DNA of 64,000 bases from Talpa occidentalis. Its lineage: Eukaryota > Chordata > Mammalia > Eulipotyphla > Talpidae. Both the position numbers and the translations under genes were made by a program. The stretch is taken from the NCBI RefSeq assembly GCF_014898055.3, contig NW_023601212.1, positions 46,798,329-46,862,328 on the forward strand, in the 5' to 3' direction. The notes under the pieces were generated by a model. The model worked only from the letters and a program-made list of their open reading frames with translations, was not told the DNA's origin and searched no databases. Below, one piece after another: positions 23,570 through 37,274 of the stretch (position 1 is its first letter; the number at the start of each line of letters is the position of its first letter).

Positions 23570-23972
23570 CCAGAAGAAGGGCCCATCACTTCTGTTTCTT
23601 CATTGGGCCTGGATCAATGAGAAGAGAGGGAGGCTGAACTGGGATGCATGGCCTACTACTTCCTTTAGCCTGTTTCCCCTTCTCAGAAATGAGCCCAGAG
23701 ACGCCCTTAGAGGCTCTACTGGGGCAAGGGTTGGCATCTGTCCAACCCCAGATCTCTTCCTGGAGTGATGTGGGATGTCCCAAGGAAGTGGGGATGAAGA
23801 GGGTAGGCCAGTTCAACCACAGATGAGTCATCCTAGGCAAATCCGGATTGGAAACAGTCTAAAGGGTGCACCTTACCCTGCTCTCTAAATCCCACCTCTG
23901 CTCATAAGTCCAGCTGTTCACCTGTGTGTGAATATTGGGTGTATGTTTGCATAAAGTCCACTGCACACATTA
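23570..23972 (+). repeat. Direct duplication, copy 1
   Basis: About 400 bp, nearly identical to 25215-25612 for the first 300 bp and then diverging. No open reading frame of note; flanks are unique. Confidence 0.9.
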
Positions 23973-24159
23973 GGTCTCTGACCCTATGTGCCAAGTGGGG
24001 TTTGTGGTGTGGGGCTATGGGGAAGGTGAAAAAAGTCTGTAAGTGCTTCAGTCACTCAAAAGGCTCCTGCCATCTATCACCATAACTGTAGCAATCATTA
24101 AAAACTGTAGCAACCATCATAATTACAAGTATATGATTAACCAATTTTCCAGGTTCCTG

Positions 24160-24353
24160 ACCAAGTTTCTTTATGGCTCAGAGGTTTGTGGGGACAGAGT
24201 GGGGAACAGAACAGGCAGACTGACTGAAATACACTGCTGAGGGGAGCAGCAGGCGAGACAGGAGAGGTCTGCTGCGCCATGTGGGTAGCTCCCTGGCTGG
24301 CTGCAGACAGCTTCATAGTGAGTTGCTTAACCCCTTGCACCACTGGGAAGCCC
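24160..24353 (-). mobile_element. tRNA-derived SINE, type B, partial
   Basis: Lacks the 3' tail and part of the B-box region. Confidence 0.8.
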
Positions 24354-25214
24354 ATGGCTCAGAGTTTTTTAAGTCCACTTTTTAGTTTCCACTGAGTTTT
24401 CCCAGACCCCCACTTGGGACAGGGTCTCCTCTAGTCCCGATGTGGAATTCAGAGTGCAGGGGAAACTGAGGTCACCACTTCTCCCAAGGCAGTGTTCATA
24501 CCAGGTGTGATTGAGTTGGAAGGAAGAGGTGTGTCCCCTTCATCAGGTATCTGCTCCCCCTCTCCTAGCTGCACAACTCTTGTTTGCCCAGCCCAGCCCA
24601 GCCCTTCTCCCTTCCCCTCTCCCTCACCCCCAGGGTGTAGAAATTCCTGCCACGTCTTATGGGTGTGGGCAACCAGCAAGGGGCCTTAGATCTTGCCTGC
24701 TTCAGACCAGAGCTTAGGGGATCCAGACAAGCTGGCTTAGCCTAGGGACTCTGGGATGGGCTGGAAGGAGGTAAGGTGTCACATGAAAACTTCTCTTCTG
24801 GCCAGCAGCCCCTTCCCCTGTGAGCCAGGGAGAATGCCCAGTGTGGGCTCTGTCTGGCTTGACTTGATTGACCCCTTGTGGGGAGCCACTATCAACATAG
24901 CAAATTAAAGAAAACCCTGCCAAGTGGTGGTTAAACACAAGGGTTAGGCTCCCACTTAACCCTGAATGAGTTCCTTGGCCTCTCTGTGCCTCAGTTTCTA
25001 GCCATAAAAACAAGACCCACACAGCCCTTCCTCTCTGTCCAGGTGTGAAATGTAGACGAGCAGATGGTGGACATGCCACATGCATGTTAACACTAATCCT
25101 GATTATGCGGCTCATTATGTTTCTGTTCATGACATTTATCTTTGCACAAGAGAAATGTAGTGGCAAGTACAAGACCTGATCAGGCTAAAGATGTGGGGGT
25201 CCTTCAGGAGGACC

Positions 25215-25612
25215 CCAGAAGAAGGGCCCATCACTTCTGTTTCTTCATTGGGCCTGGATCAATGAGAAGAGAGGGAGGCTGAACTGGGATGCATGGCCTA
25301 CTACTTCCTTTAGCCTGTTTCCCCTTCTCAGAAATGAGCCCAGAGACGCCCTTAGAGGCTCTACTGGGGCAAGGGTTGGCATCTGTCCAACCCCAGATCT
25401 CTTCCTGGAGTGATGTGGGATGTCCCAAGGAAGTGGGGATGAAGAGGGTAGGCCAGTTCAACCACAGATGAGTCATCCCAGGCAAATCTAGATTGGAAAC
25501 AGTCTAAAGGGTGCACCTTACCCTGCTCTCTAAATCCCACCTTTGCTCGCAAGTCCAGCAATTCACCTGTGTGTATGTTGGGCGTATGTTTGCATAAAGT
25601 CCATTGCATACA
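25215..25612 (+). repeat. Direct duplication, copy 2
   Basis: Same orientation as copy 1 and 1.6 kb away. Differences cluster in the last 100 bp. Confidence 0.9.
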
Positions 25613-27289
25613 CATGGTTTTTTACTAAATCAGGGTCTGGTCATGGGCAACCAATCTAAGAGATTATCTTTATCTTCTTTTGTTTACTAAAGCAACTCCT
25701 GCTTTTTGTAAAAGGGTCTAGCCCATTATTACAGGAGGGCCAAGTTGGAATAAGCTGGTAAAGAGCCTATGAGGAATCACCCTCTGGTCTAGCAGGTCAA
25801 GATTCAAATCCCACCAACCCTCTTCACCTCGACTGCTATGTGACCTCTGGTACGCAGGCACCCTCTCTGTGTCCTGGCCCAACTGCAAACTGGAACTAAG
25901 GGCCCTCTGGGAAGCTCAGGAAGAGTTGCTGGAGTTCATCCACAGGCCAGGGGCTCATACCTTCTGCTGCAAGTGCCTCAACTCCCATCCTGGAGTCTCT
26001 TCAACCCTGTAACTTGCTCTTCTCCAGAAAATTGTCTTGTTTGCTGCTGCTCAGTCCCCCATTAGTACATAATTAGCACATAATCTCCATGGGCATGGGA
26101 ACACATCATGCTGGCTGAATCTAGACCCAGGTGTGGCATACACCTGGTTCTCAGAGCACCACCTGGGTGCAAGTGATAATGATAGCTGCTGTCACTGTAG
26201 GTGGTTCATAAATGTGTCACTTGGAGAAAAGAGCACCATGCAGTCCTCCAGCCTCTCCTAGGTCTTGGGTCTCACGTACAAAAATGGGGTCCTTCCAGAT
26301 GCTTCTGTCACCCCTGCCCCTCACCATCACCACTGCCTTTTGGCAACCCCAGAATGTTCTTTGCCCCCATCAAATCCCAGCTGTGATTGGTGAGAAGTGT
26401 AGGCACAGTGATGGCCACAGTGATACTGTTAGTTGGTACCTGCTAGAGCCAAACCCTGAGTTTGAGCATGAGGATTCAGGGGCAGGCCTTCTCCTTGCCT
26501 GCCCCCCTTCTCCTCTGATGGTCAGAAGCCAGGTCAGGATGTCCTTCCCCCGGGGCCACCATGGTGCTTCAAGGGCAGCTGTTAAGCAGTGGGCCCTCAT
26601 TTTTCAGATTCAGAAACTGAAACCCAGGGGTTAGACAAGTGGGGACACCCAGACCTGTGGGTCCCTGGAGTTGGGGTGAGGAGGGTGGAGAAGGATGGTG
26701 TGTCTGAGGAGCCTGAAGAGGAATTCAGAACTCACCCCCTCTGAGCCTCAGTTTCCTCATTGCAAAGTAGGAGCATTATGTGGGGACTCCCCAGTGTGAT
26801 GGAGCCTCCAAGTCAGCATTAGACAGGACCCCACAGGCTCAAAATAGTGCAGGGCAAGGATGGGGGTTGGAAGGGACATGACCAGGCCCCAAGTGTTCAA
26901 ATGGGCGGGGCCTTGACACCTGGATGACTGGACCCCCGTGTGTCTAAGCCTCTGTGCCTCCCTGGCTTCCCAGGGACAGTGACAAGCAGACCCAGGTGCC
27001 TGGAGTCCTAAGGGCCTTGGCTATCACTTGGGGCTAAGGGTATGTGGTCAGAGCACCTCACCAATGGGGGCTCTGAATTAAATCTGCTGTGCAGTCTGTC
27101 TCCTCTGTGCATCTAGTGTCTCATTAGCAATCAACGAGTCATTAATATTTAGTACCATGTTATATGAATATTCATAAGTATTCGGTGCCCATGTACATTA
27201 GTACCTTGGCATTATTTAGTGGCTTGTTCATTTTCATGATGATATTAATATTCATCCCTGTGTGATTTACACTTTTAAATTGTTGCCTT

Positions 27290-27641
27290 ACAACTATAGT
27301 TGAGAATTGAACATGGTTTGAAACACATGGATCCACTTATATGCAGATTTTCTTATGGGCAGACAATATAAACTTACAGTATCAATCTAGTCCAGTACTA
27401 TAAATGTATTTTCTCTTCCTTATAATTCTTTCAATAACATTTTCTTTCCTCTAGTTTACTTTGTATAAGAACACAGTATGTAGTACCAGTAACATCAGCT
27501 ATTTATGTTCTCAGTAAAGCTTCTAATCAATATCAGGCTAGTAGTAGTTAAGATTTGGGGAAGTCAAAAGTTGTACTCAGATTTTTTATTCCCCAGGGGT
27601 AGGTACCTCTAACCCCCAAGTTGTTCAGTGGTCAACTGTAT
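27290..27641 (+). mobile_element. Tigger2/MER8-like DNA transposon remnant
   Basis: About 350 bp with degenerate terminal inverted repeats. The right end reads TTGTTCAGTGGTCAACTGTA. Internal words (TGTATTTTCTCTTCCTTATA) match this pogo-related family. Confidence 0.65.
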
Positions 27642-30424
27642 TGTGCATATTATCAATACAGGTGCCTTATGCATATCCAGCGGGTATTCAATACTTCATT
27701 AGTATTCTGCGCTTCTTGCTCATTAAATGCCTCACTCCTGGGCAGAGGTTAGGCAGGGGAAATGGTCAGTTCCAGTGAGTCAAAGTCAGTATTATTTCCT
27801 CATGCAGCACACACCGGGAGCATCACATGCGGGCACAGCCTTGGAGAACAAGATCCCCATGCTTAGCACTGCGGGCTTGTTGGGGAGAGGGCAGAGAGAA
27901 GTGCATAACTTTCCCACATCCAGTGGATGTGCGTGCTGGGAGGTTGGGGCCCCTCTAAGGAGGTGACATTGGACTGAGACTGAAGATCAAGACGAATGGG
28001 GGTGGGGGTGGTGGAAAGGCAGGGCATCCCTGGTGAAAGGAAAAGCCGAATGGCAGGGCTAAGCCTGGGTATTTAAAGGAGCTGGTGTGGCTGAAGTGTA
28101 AGCGAGGGGGCAGAGGTCAATAGAGATAGGGGATCCAGAGGAAGCTCTTAGGTCTCAGCCAATAAGGGTGCTGGAGGCTGTGGGTTGTGGGTGATGTCAA
28201 AATTACACCAGAGCATTGGAGGCTAACTGCCTAGGCAAGCTGGTATTGCCCTGGGGGGCCTCGTTGCCAGCTGTGGCATTATGTCCAGTCCAGAGGGAAG
28301 AGCTTGGGGGAGGCCCTGCACCTGCAGACAGGATTTGGATATGTTCACCCATCAAATACCTGTTGGGTTTCCCGGATACTTGCATTTCATCCCAAGACCT
28401 CTTGCCTGGCCACCACACCTGGGTCACCTGCTGCCTCATTTCATCCCTGTGTAAGGCATGAAAGCTTCTCACATTCTGTTCCTCCTGGTCCTTCATTTTC
28501 CATCCCCCACTCCAGGCTCCAAAGAGTGACAACTTCCTTCATCATATTTTCTGAACCCACTCACTTCCCTGCACTCTGCTGACTGGCCCCCGTCCAGACT
28601 CCCAAATTCTCCCTTCCTGCCTCTACCCCTACCCTGACTTCTTTTCCTCCTGAATGGCCACAGGGGACTTCAAAGCATAAATCAGTCTTGTCCCTCCACC
28701 ATCATATGCCCTCCGTGTCTCCCCATTGCTCCCTAGAGGCAACATAAGAGGTTCTTGATGTTTGCCCACCCCCCCCCCCCAGAATGGTCTGACAACCTTA
28801 ACCAACCCCTAGAGCCTGCCTACCTCAGACCCTTTGTGTTTGCTTTGCCTTCTGCCTGGAATGCCTTTCCCCAGGGTTTTACCCAGATAATTCCCCATCC
28901 TTTAGGATGTGCCCAGCTGGTCTGGTCCCCCTCCCCTAACCCCCAGTGGCTCCTCCTTCTTCAACAGACTTTATCAAGGTTGCCACTAAACTGATCACTT
29001 CTTCCCATTTTAAGATCGTAAAGGAAGAGCTGGCTTGGTAGTGACTGTGACCCTGCATACAGTAGGCACTCAATGAATACTCTGCAGTCCATGGGTCACT
29101 GCAAAGTAAAAGGATAGGACGTGTGCACTTCATTGACTCACCAGCCTAAACCCAGGGTAGCCCAGCTGGGAAGCCTTGAACAGCCTGGATTCAAGTGTTC
29201 TGTCCTTCATCACATGGTCCTTGTGACGGATTCTGAAAGATTCTGAGGCCCTAGCAAGGAATTGCTTCCTGTGACTCCACATCGTGGGACCCTTTCCATC
29301 AGGGTCATGGTTTCAGTTCTGCTTTACTCTTACCCTCAGTATCCCCATTTGTAAGTGAGGACTCTAGGGGCCCTGAAGGAACCAGAATGGCCAGCCAAAC
29401 CCCTGAGGTGGTCACCACACAGGCAGTGTGTGCCAGCCCATTGACATGTAATTGCAAGTGACCTTTCAGCAAAAGTTCAAATTGCAAGTCCTTGAACACA
29501 TCTTGTTTTATTTCCCATTCCCTGCTTTTGCATTTGCTCTTTCCTCCACCAGAATGCCCTTTACGTGATTCATAGGTGAACTCTTAATGCAACCTTCAAA
29601 GCTTCAACTTTAGTATTCAGTTCTCTTCCTCTGGCCCAGTCATTATCCCATGAATGTCTGGCTCTCTCTCACCCAGATTGGAGGCATCTGGGGGACCAGG
29701 CCCAGGGCTGAGGCTGCCAGGTTCTCCAGAATTTATTTGAATGAGCATTTTTCATGTGTGTGTTTTGGTATTAGAGTTGCTGGTACTCTTCAGAACCACG
29801 AGACAAAATGGGTTGCTTCTGTGGTAATGGCAAGCACCCCCTGGCCACCTTGGCTCCCTGAACCATTTCCCCATCTATAAAATGGGGGTGATTCCCTCAG
29901 GTTTGTCCAGCCCCCATGAACTTCAGGTAAGCAGATTTCTGGGCTTCAACAAGGCCAATAATTCCATTTTGCAGTGAAACCTGAAGAGGGTGGGCAGCAG
30001 AATCTTGGGTGGGGATTAAGAAATTGAACCCAGGTTTGGGTAGAGTTTCTCATCAGTCACCCAGCCCCCTCCAGCAGAGACCACAGAGTCACTTCCCAGG
30101 CTCTTGGAGGAAGTAATTCCAAGAGGCGTCCCTTCCTTGGCAACCAGGCCCCTGTACCCCAACATCTACTTTAATAGTGTGAGGTCCCAGCTCTTTCAGA
30201 TAATAAACCATGAGAACAGGTTAATGACTACTTACCACAGAGGCACCCACAGCTTTACTAGACCTGTGAATTCTCAGCATTAATAGGTTCAGTGAAAGAG
30301 AGGCCTAGAGGTTCTCTCTCACACCAATCTGTATGTGGGGGGCTGTGAAGTTGGTAATTTCCCATTTGAGGTTTTTAGGGACAATAAGTTAGCAGGGGCC
30401 TTGGTGGATGGAAAAGGGAAAGAA

Positions 30425-30690
30425 GGGACCTCCCTGATGGTGCAGGGGTTAAAGACACAGCACTATCAAGCTATTGGCAGCCACTGCAGCCCCATTTGGA
30501 TTCCCCAGCCAGCCAGGGAGGTGACCCACATGGTGCAGCAGACCTCTCCTGTCTTTCCCGCTGCTCCCCTCAGCAGTGTATTTCAGTAGATCCGCCTGTT
30601 CTATTCCCCACTCTCTCTGGTGAATCCTCTCACCCCCTCCCGCACCTCTAGCCTACACCCCAGTTCTTGTATGCATAAATAAATCTTTTT
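30425..30690 (+). mobile_element. tRNA-derived SINE, type B
   Basis: Forward copy. Its tail is split by the reverse copy 30687-30952, with the remaining tail (AAATAAATAAATCTTTAAG) at about 30954-30972. Confidence 0.85.
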
Positions 30691-30952
30691 TATAAAGATT
30701 TATTTATTTATATAAGAGCTGGGGTATAGGCCAGAGGCACAGGAGGGTGAGAGGATTCACCAGAAACACAGCAGGGAGCAGAACAGGCAGATGGACTAAA
30801 AGCACTGCTGAGGGGAGCAGCGGGTAAGACAGAAGAGGTCTACCGTGCCATGTGGGAATCTCCCTGGCCAGCCAGGAATCAAACCCACACTGCAGAGTTT
30901 GCAGACAGTTTCACAGTGCTGCACTCAACCCGCTACACCACCGGGAAGGCCC
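30687..30952 (-). mobile_element. tRNA-derived SINE, type B, inserted in the tail of its neighbour
   Basis: Reverse copy lying head-on against the 30425 copy, making a long inverted repeat with almost no spacer. Confidence 0.85.
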
Positions 30953-31269
30953 TAAATAAATAAATCTTTAAGAAAAAAGAAAAGGGAAGGAGATCTTAGA
31001 GGTATTAATGGAGGCTATTATGGGGGAGGGAGGAGGAGCCACTTTTATCCTGTTCCCCCAACTTGAACTCACAGGAACCTCATGACTGCTGCAAAGGTAG
31101 AGTAGTCAGAAGACCCTCTCAATTGAGAGAAACCACAGGCCTGGAAATGCAGGTAGCCAACAAGGTCTTTGTTTCATATGCAGAGTTCTTATAAACAAGA
31201 AAGAAAAATGCAAGGAAGAGGCATTACAGGAATTAATTAAAACCAAGTGGCCACCCCAAGAGGTTCTAT

Positions 31270-31599
31270 TTTTTTTTTTAACTTTTTTTTAAAGATTTAT
31301 TTAATTTTTTTAAGATTTATTTATTTATTTGTTTGTTTATGAAATATTTATTTATACAAGCACTGGGTACAGTCAGAAATGCGGAGGGTGAGAGAATTCA
31401 CCAGAGCCAGAGCGGGGAAGAGAACAGGCAGACTGAAGAAGTACACTGCTGAGGGGAGCAGCGGGCGGCAGGAGCAGTCTGCGCGCCATGCGGGACCCTC
31501 CTCCGGTGGCTGGGAGCAGCCTGGGATCAAACCGGCACTGCAGAGGCTGTGGGTAGCTTCCCAACCCAGCGCTCAACCGCTGCGCCACCAGGGAGGCCC
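31270..31599 (-). mobile_element. tRNA-derived SINE, type A
   Basis: Reverse copy placed against the tail of a type B copy (31600-31867) in the same orientation, so A probably landed in the B tail. Confidence 0.85.
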
Positions 31600-31867
31600 T
31601 AAAGATTTATTTATTTATGCATACAGGAACTGGGGTACAGGCCAGAGGTGGGGTGGGGGGTGAGAGGATTCACCAGAGACAGAGAGGGGAACAGAACAGA
31701 CAGATTGACTGAAATACACTGCTGAGGGCAGCAGTGGGCAAGGCAGGAGAGGTCTGCTGCGCCATGTGGGTAGCTCCCTGGCGGGGGATCGAACTCCTGC
31801 TGTGCTGCATTGGCTGCCTGTAGCTTCATAGGTTGCATCTTAACCCCTTGCGCCACCGAGGAGGCCC
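31600..31867 (-). mobile_element. tRNA-derived SINE, type B
   Basis: Reverse copy. The host word AAGAGGTTCTATTTTT recurs at about 31257 and 31866, probably the target duplication of the B insertion, enclosing both SINEs. Confidence 0.85.
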
Positions 31868-33394
31868 AAGAGGTTCTATTTTTGACCCCATTAATGAGTC
31901 ATTTGTTTGTTTATGTCCTCTCATGCCTTCCCCTTCCCCAAAGCCCATGTTTAACTGAGTTACAAGTATTTATATTTGCTTTTGCTCTCAAGCCCTAGTT
32001 TGGAAGTTTAAAAATACATTCCCAGTGAACTGATATATAGATGGTTAGGCTTGTTTTCTTTTTAATGAATATATAAATAATAATAAATCTCATAATTAAC
32101 TCCATATGATGAATTTGCATAAAACTATATCAAGGTTCTTTGGTCACGTCCTGACACTAATTATCTGATCTTCTCTCATTTTTACTTCTCTGTTTGGTTT
32201 CTTTGTTGTTTTAGCCCAGGATTTCTCAGCCTTGACAGTGTTGACATTGGGGCTGGCTTGTCCTCTGTGAGAAGCCCCTCCTGTCCCTGTAGGATATTCA
32301 TTTAAGCAGCGCCCCTGATTTCCACCTACTTAATGCCATTAGCAGAGCTGCACTGCCACAGTGCCCAACTCATGACAACCAAAAATGCCTCTGGACATTG
32401 CCAAGTATCCCCTGGGGCAGAATTAGCCCTAGCTTAAAACCCCTGGTTTTGATTCTAAACTCCAAATGGGAGGTAGGGGGTGGCCCAGGAGAATGCAGGG
32501 GCATCTCTGATCTGAATTCTTTTTGGCGATTTGTCCTACTACTGCAGCTAGTGAGGTCTTCCCCATGCTTACAGCTCTTCCCCACGCTTACAACCCTTAC
32601 AGCCAGCTTTGCCTGGGAGCAAAGACACATTTCAGATATAGTTCTTGCCACCCATCCTGGACACAGCCTCTCTTCAGCACAGGAAAATGTCCTGTTCTTT
32701 CTCGTGTCACTTTCATCTGTTCACAATCTCATCCCAAGTTATTTGCCTCCTTGGGTCTCCCAGACCTGCTCTTCAGAAGCCAAACCCAGGGGCTGGCAGC
32801 CAAATCTGGGACAATACAGGCTCTGTGCTGCCCACCTACAAGTAGGAACCTGCATCTGCTCAAGAACCACTCGCTCATTCCTGCCTCAGGGCCTTTGTGC
32901 ATGCTATTTATGTCCCAGGGAAACTTTCCTCCCAAACCCCAGCCAGGCTATTTCCCCCATGCCATTTATTTCCCAGCTTAAGTGTCATCCAGAAATCAAA
33001 ATCCAAACCTGCCACCCAAACCCATCACCTTGTATCAGTTCATTGAGGTTTTTATTAAATGTTTGTTGCCCCTCAAACATTTAATAGTGGTAGAGACATT
33101 TAGGACTCCTATGCCTATTTACCAAGCGTCCCCAGCTCCCAGAAATGTCTGGTGCACAGAAGCCCAATAAATATTAGTTTGAATTTATAAATGTATAAAA
33201 TCATTGAGAGTCAATATTTTTTCAGATTTTGTGGCAACCAAATATTCATCATCCTCTCAATACATTTATTGAGCACTTACTGTGCAGCAAGCACAGTTTC
33301 AGGGGCTGGAAAGAAGGTGGTGAACAAGACAAATAGCACAGAATTCACTTTCTGCTAGGAAAGATGAATAAGAAACAATACATTTTCAAAATTG

Positions 33395-33660
33395 TATGTA
33401 TTTTTTAAAAATATATTTATGCATACAAAAACTGGGGTGCAGGCCAGAGGTGTGGGGGGTAACAGGATTCACCAGAGACAGAGTGGGGAACAGAACAGGC
33501 AGATCGACTGAAATACACAGCTGAGGGGAGCAGCAGGTGAGTCAGGAGAGGTCTGCTGTGCCATGTGGGCAGCTCTCTGGCTGGGGATCGAACTCATGCT
33601 GCAGTGGCTGCCTATAGCTTCATAGGTTGCATCTTAATGCCTTGTACCACAGGGAGGCCC
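33395..33660 (-). mobile_element. tRNA-derived SINE, type B
   Basis: Full reverse copy ending AGGGAGGCCC. Confidence 0.85.
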
Positions 33661-33995
33661 TGATTGTATTTTGGAGATGAAAAGTACTATGGAAGAAAAG
33701 TAGAACATGGTGGGGGCTCAGGGCTACCAATGTCAACCTGAACACTTCCCTGTGAGGGAAGGAACTGTGTAGAAATCTGGGGATCCAGTCAGAGGGAATA
33801 ACCTCTGTAAAGTGCCTGCATGTTTGAGGTTAAAATCACCAGAGCAAGACTCAAAGGGTTGATTCCTTCCATTTTAGATTTAAGCTCAGAAAGATCAAAC
33901 TTCTTTTCTAATGTCACACAGCAAAACCTGTGAAAAAGAATCTGAGTCTACCTCAATTAGCATCAATTTGTAGCTCCATTAGAAATAGGACGTTA

Positions 33996-34237
33996 GGACC
34001 TCCCCCCGTGGCTCAGCGGTTGAGCACTGGGTTGCGAAGCTGCCAGCAGCCTCTGCAGCGCCTGAGGATCCCACATGGCGCGCAGACCTCTCCTGCCACT
34101 GGCTGCTCCCCTCAGCAGTGTATTTCCTCAGTCTGCCTACTCTGCTCTTCCCTCTGGCTCTAGTGAACTCTCTCATCCTCCCGCACTTCTGACTGTACCT
34201 AGTGCTTGTATAAATAAATAAATCTTAAAAAAAAAAA
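33996..34237 (+). mobile_element. tRNA-derived SINE, type A, internally shortened
   Basis: Forward type A copy missing most of the B-box and adjoining segment (jumps from CTCTGCAGCG to GAGGATCCCACATGG). Confidence 0.8.
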
Positions 34238-34606
34238 AAAGGCATGAACTTAGAAAATAAAAAAAAATAGGAAGTTATTCTCTTCCTGGTTCACAGATAA
34301 TACCTGGGTGGGGTCATTTGGGGCTAGAAGGTCTTAACAGAACTAATGACTGTCCCACACTATTCAGGTGCCAGTTGGGAAATCTAGGAGACCATAGACT
34401 AATACAGGCACACTGAGGAATCCGGAGGTAAATGCTGACATTCACATATTCATTCAACAAATACTGAGTGCCCACTAAGTGCCAGGTGCTAAGTATTCCC
34501 TTCATAGCTGCACAACCTTGTAATTGGGGATTTCTCAGATTCCCCCTTTATAGGCAAGTGCAGGGTATGAAGAACACACAGCCAGGGAACAGTAGAGTTA
34601 GAATTT

Positions 34607-34898
34607 TTTTTTTTTTTTAAAGATTTATTTATTTATTTATTTATTTATTTATACAAGTACTGGGTATAGTCAGAAGCGCGGGAGGGTGAGAGAATTCACC
34701 AGAGCCAGAGCGGGGGGCAGAGCAGGCAGAAGGACCGAGGTACACTGCTGAGGGGAGCAGTGGGCGGCAGGAGAGGTCTGCGCGCCATGTGGGACCCTCG
34801 CCGGTGGCCGGGGAGCAGCCGGGGATCGAACCGGCGCTGCAGAGGCTGTGGGCAACTTCGCAACCCAGCGCTCAACCACTGCGCCACCGGGGAGGCCC
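34607..34898 (-). mobile_element. tRNA-derived SINE, type A, with 14-bp target duplication
   Basis: TAGAGTTAGAATTT occurs at 34593-34606 and 34899-34912. Confidence 0.9.
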
Positions 34899-36100
34899 TA
34901 GAGTTAGAATTTAAATCCAAGTTTTGGGCTACAGTATCTGTGCTCTTGAATGCTGAGTGTTCTATACTTCTCCGAGGTAAGTGCTGCCTTGGGCCTAATC
35001 CAGCATTTTCAGGATGCACTGGAAAATACATCCTTCAATTTAGACCTGGAAAACAGCACAAACACTATCTTTCTGGGAAAACAAACAAAAAAATTGAAGA
35101 AGTTCAGGGAAGCCAGGGAAAGTGTTCTGGAAGGGAGACCAAGGGCTCTGCCTAGACATGGGGAGAGAAACTTTCCAAGAGAAGGGGACATTAGAGCTGG
35201 GGTTTTGAAGAATGTGTAAGAGCTTGCCAGAGAGAAACATAATGAGTTTACCTTTATTCATAAATTCACTCATTCAAACCTCCTTGTTTTCCCTTTGTGT
35301 CATCATCATAGTGGATGGTGACAGAACCTCCAAAAAGCCCCTAGTATTGGGAAGACAGTCAGACAAAGACACTCCCTTGAAGTCATGACTGGGCCAAAGA
35401 GGATGACAGGGCTAGATGTACCAAACAGGGAACCAGGACTCTCTCTGAAGTATTAGAGAGGGCTTTCCATTTAGATCATTGAGATGGGTTTTAGAAGAGG
35501 GATAGGAGTTTGCCAAGAAAGATTGTTTTGTTTGAGATGTGTTGGGCCTGTGGAGTTAATGATGAACATACAGCCATGCTCAGGTCAGCAGATATTTAAA
35601 AATAGTCAAGAACAGGTGACAATTGGATTAAAATTCCAGAAGCTTAGAGCTTCCTTGAGAAGCTGGTAAAAAGAGAAGCAAGAATCCCAGCACTTCTTAA
35701 ATGATAAAATGGGAGTTTTCTGCCTTGCTGGGGGAGGCTCTTTAGTCATATCTTAAGCAGGAGGAGGCCCAGGCTGCATAAGGGGTTTCTGGACACACCC
35801 AGTCTTGGGAAATTGAGTTGGCATCTCCTTACCTCCCTTTTTCTCTGTAAATATTTAATCCTCAAGCAGGGCCTGAGCAACTGTCAAAACCAACAATGGG
35901 CAGGGGAAGGCTGAAAAAGATGGGGAACACAGAATCAGTGGGGGTGAATTTAAATATTATACCAATTTGAGCAACTGGGAGGCTGCAACCAGGTGCTGTT
36001 GTCTATACATAGTCCCCCAAAACCCTTGGTTCCCTCCAGGATCTTCAGTGGGTGTTATTCTCTGCAGGAGCTGCCCAGGGGTCTCCCCTAGCTGACCAGC

Positions 36101-37223
36101 ATGAGGTGTTCCAGGTTCCGGAAGGCCGAGGTGGGCCTGTTTCTGGCCCTGGGCAGCGCTACCTTCCTCCTCCTCATCTTCATTCTGCACATGGCACCAC
36201 CCACCTGCCAGGTCCCAAAGGAGCCGCTGGGCACCCCCACACCTCTGACCTGGCAGGCTGTGCCCACCCACCCACCACCTGTCCCCTGCCAGGCCAATGG
36301 CTCAGTGACTGCTCTGCCTGACTTTGCCAAACAGCCACAGCACGTGCGCAACTTCCTGCTGTACAGACATTGCCGTGACTTCCAGCTGCTGCAGGACGCT
36401 CCACCGGACAAGTGCGCTCAGCCGGTGTTCCTGCTGCTGGCAATCAAGTCCTCACCCCAAAATTATGAGCAGCGGGAGCTGGTGCGGCGCACTTGGGGCC
36501 AAGAGCGAGCTGTGCGGGGCCTCCAGCTGCGCCGCCTCTTCCTGGTGGGCACTGACCCCAACCCACTGGAGGCCCTCAAGGTCAACCGACTGCTGGCGAT
36601 GGAGGCGCAGGCACACGGGGACATCTTGCAGTGGGACTTCCACGACTCCTTCTTCAACCTCACTCTCAAGCAGGTGGGCCAGGGATCACCTAATTGGGGC
36701 GCCTGCCCTTCCTGCCCAAATTGCCACCACCTCCTCTGAGGGGCCCAGGGGAAGACTTCATGGATGCCTCCCTAAGCCCCACACTATCTTCCAGGTCCTG
36801 GAAGCCTCCTTCCCTAAGGCAGGCAGGGAGGTAGGGCAGGGTGGCAGAGGTTGCAGGCAGCATTCTGAATCCTGTGAGGCTTACATGAGAAGATGTTCAT
36901 AAGGAGAGGGAGGGAACACATTTTTTTGTTCTGGTTATGTCTCCTCCAGTTTTGGGGAAGGGGTAGAGAGATTCTGTTCATACACTGAGGAAAAATTAGA
37001 GGCCCCAGGAGACACCTGATAGGGGTGGAGCAAGCTAAGTAGAGACCTCCTGTGAAAAGGGGTTCAGTGTGGTTCCTATTCATCCTGAAGAGAGATTCTC
37101 TGGTTTTAACTTATCCATTGCTATTGCCAGAGGTGGTGGGGGTGAGAGATTCACCAGAGACAGAGTGGGGAACAGAACAGGCAGATTGACTGAAATACAT
37201 TGGTTTTTTTGGTTTTTTTAGAT

Positions 37224-37274
<51 letters not shown>

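Larger units (their letters stand above)
22726..36067 (+). other. B3GNT3: Probable B3GNT3 intron 1, no coding sequence seen
   Basis: Holds the listed SINEs, L2, Tigger-like remnant and duplication. A poly-C run of about 14 lies near 28770. No exon-like conserved protein stretch is visible; 25620-27280 and 34940-36060 are plain non-coding sequence. Confidence 0.5.
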
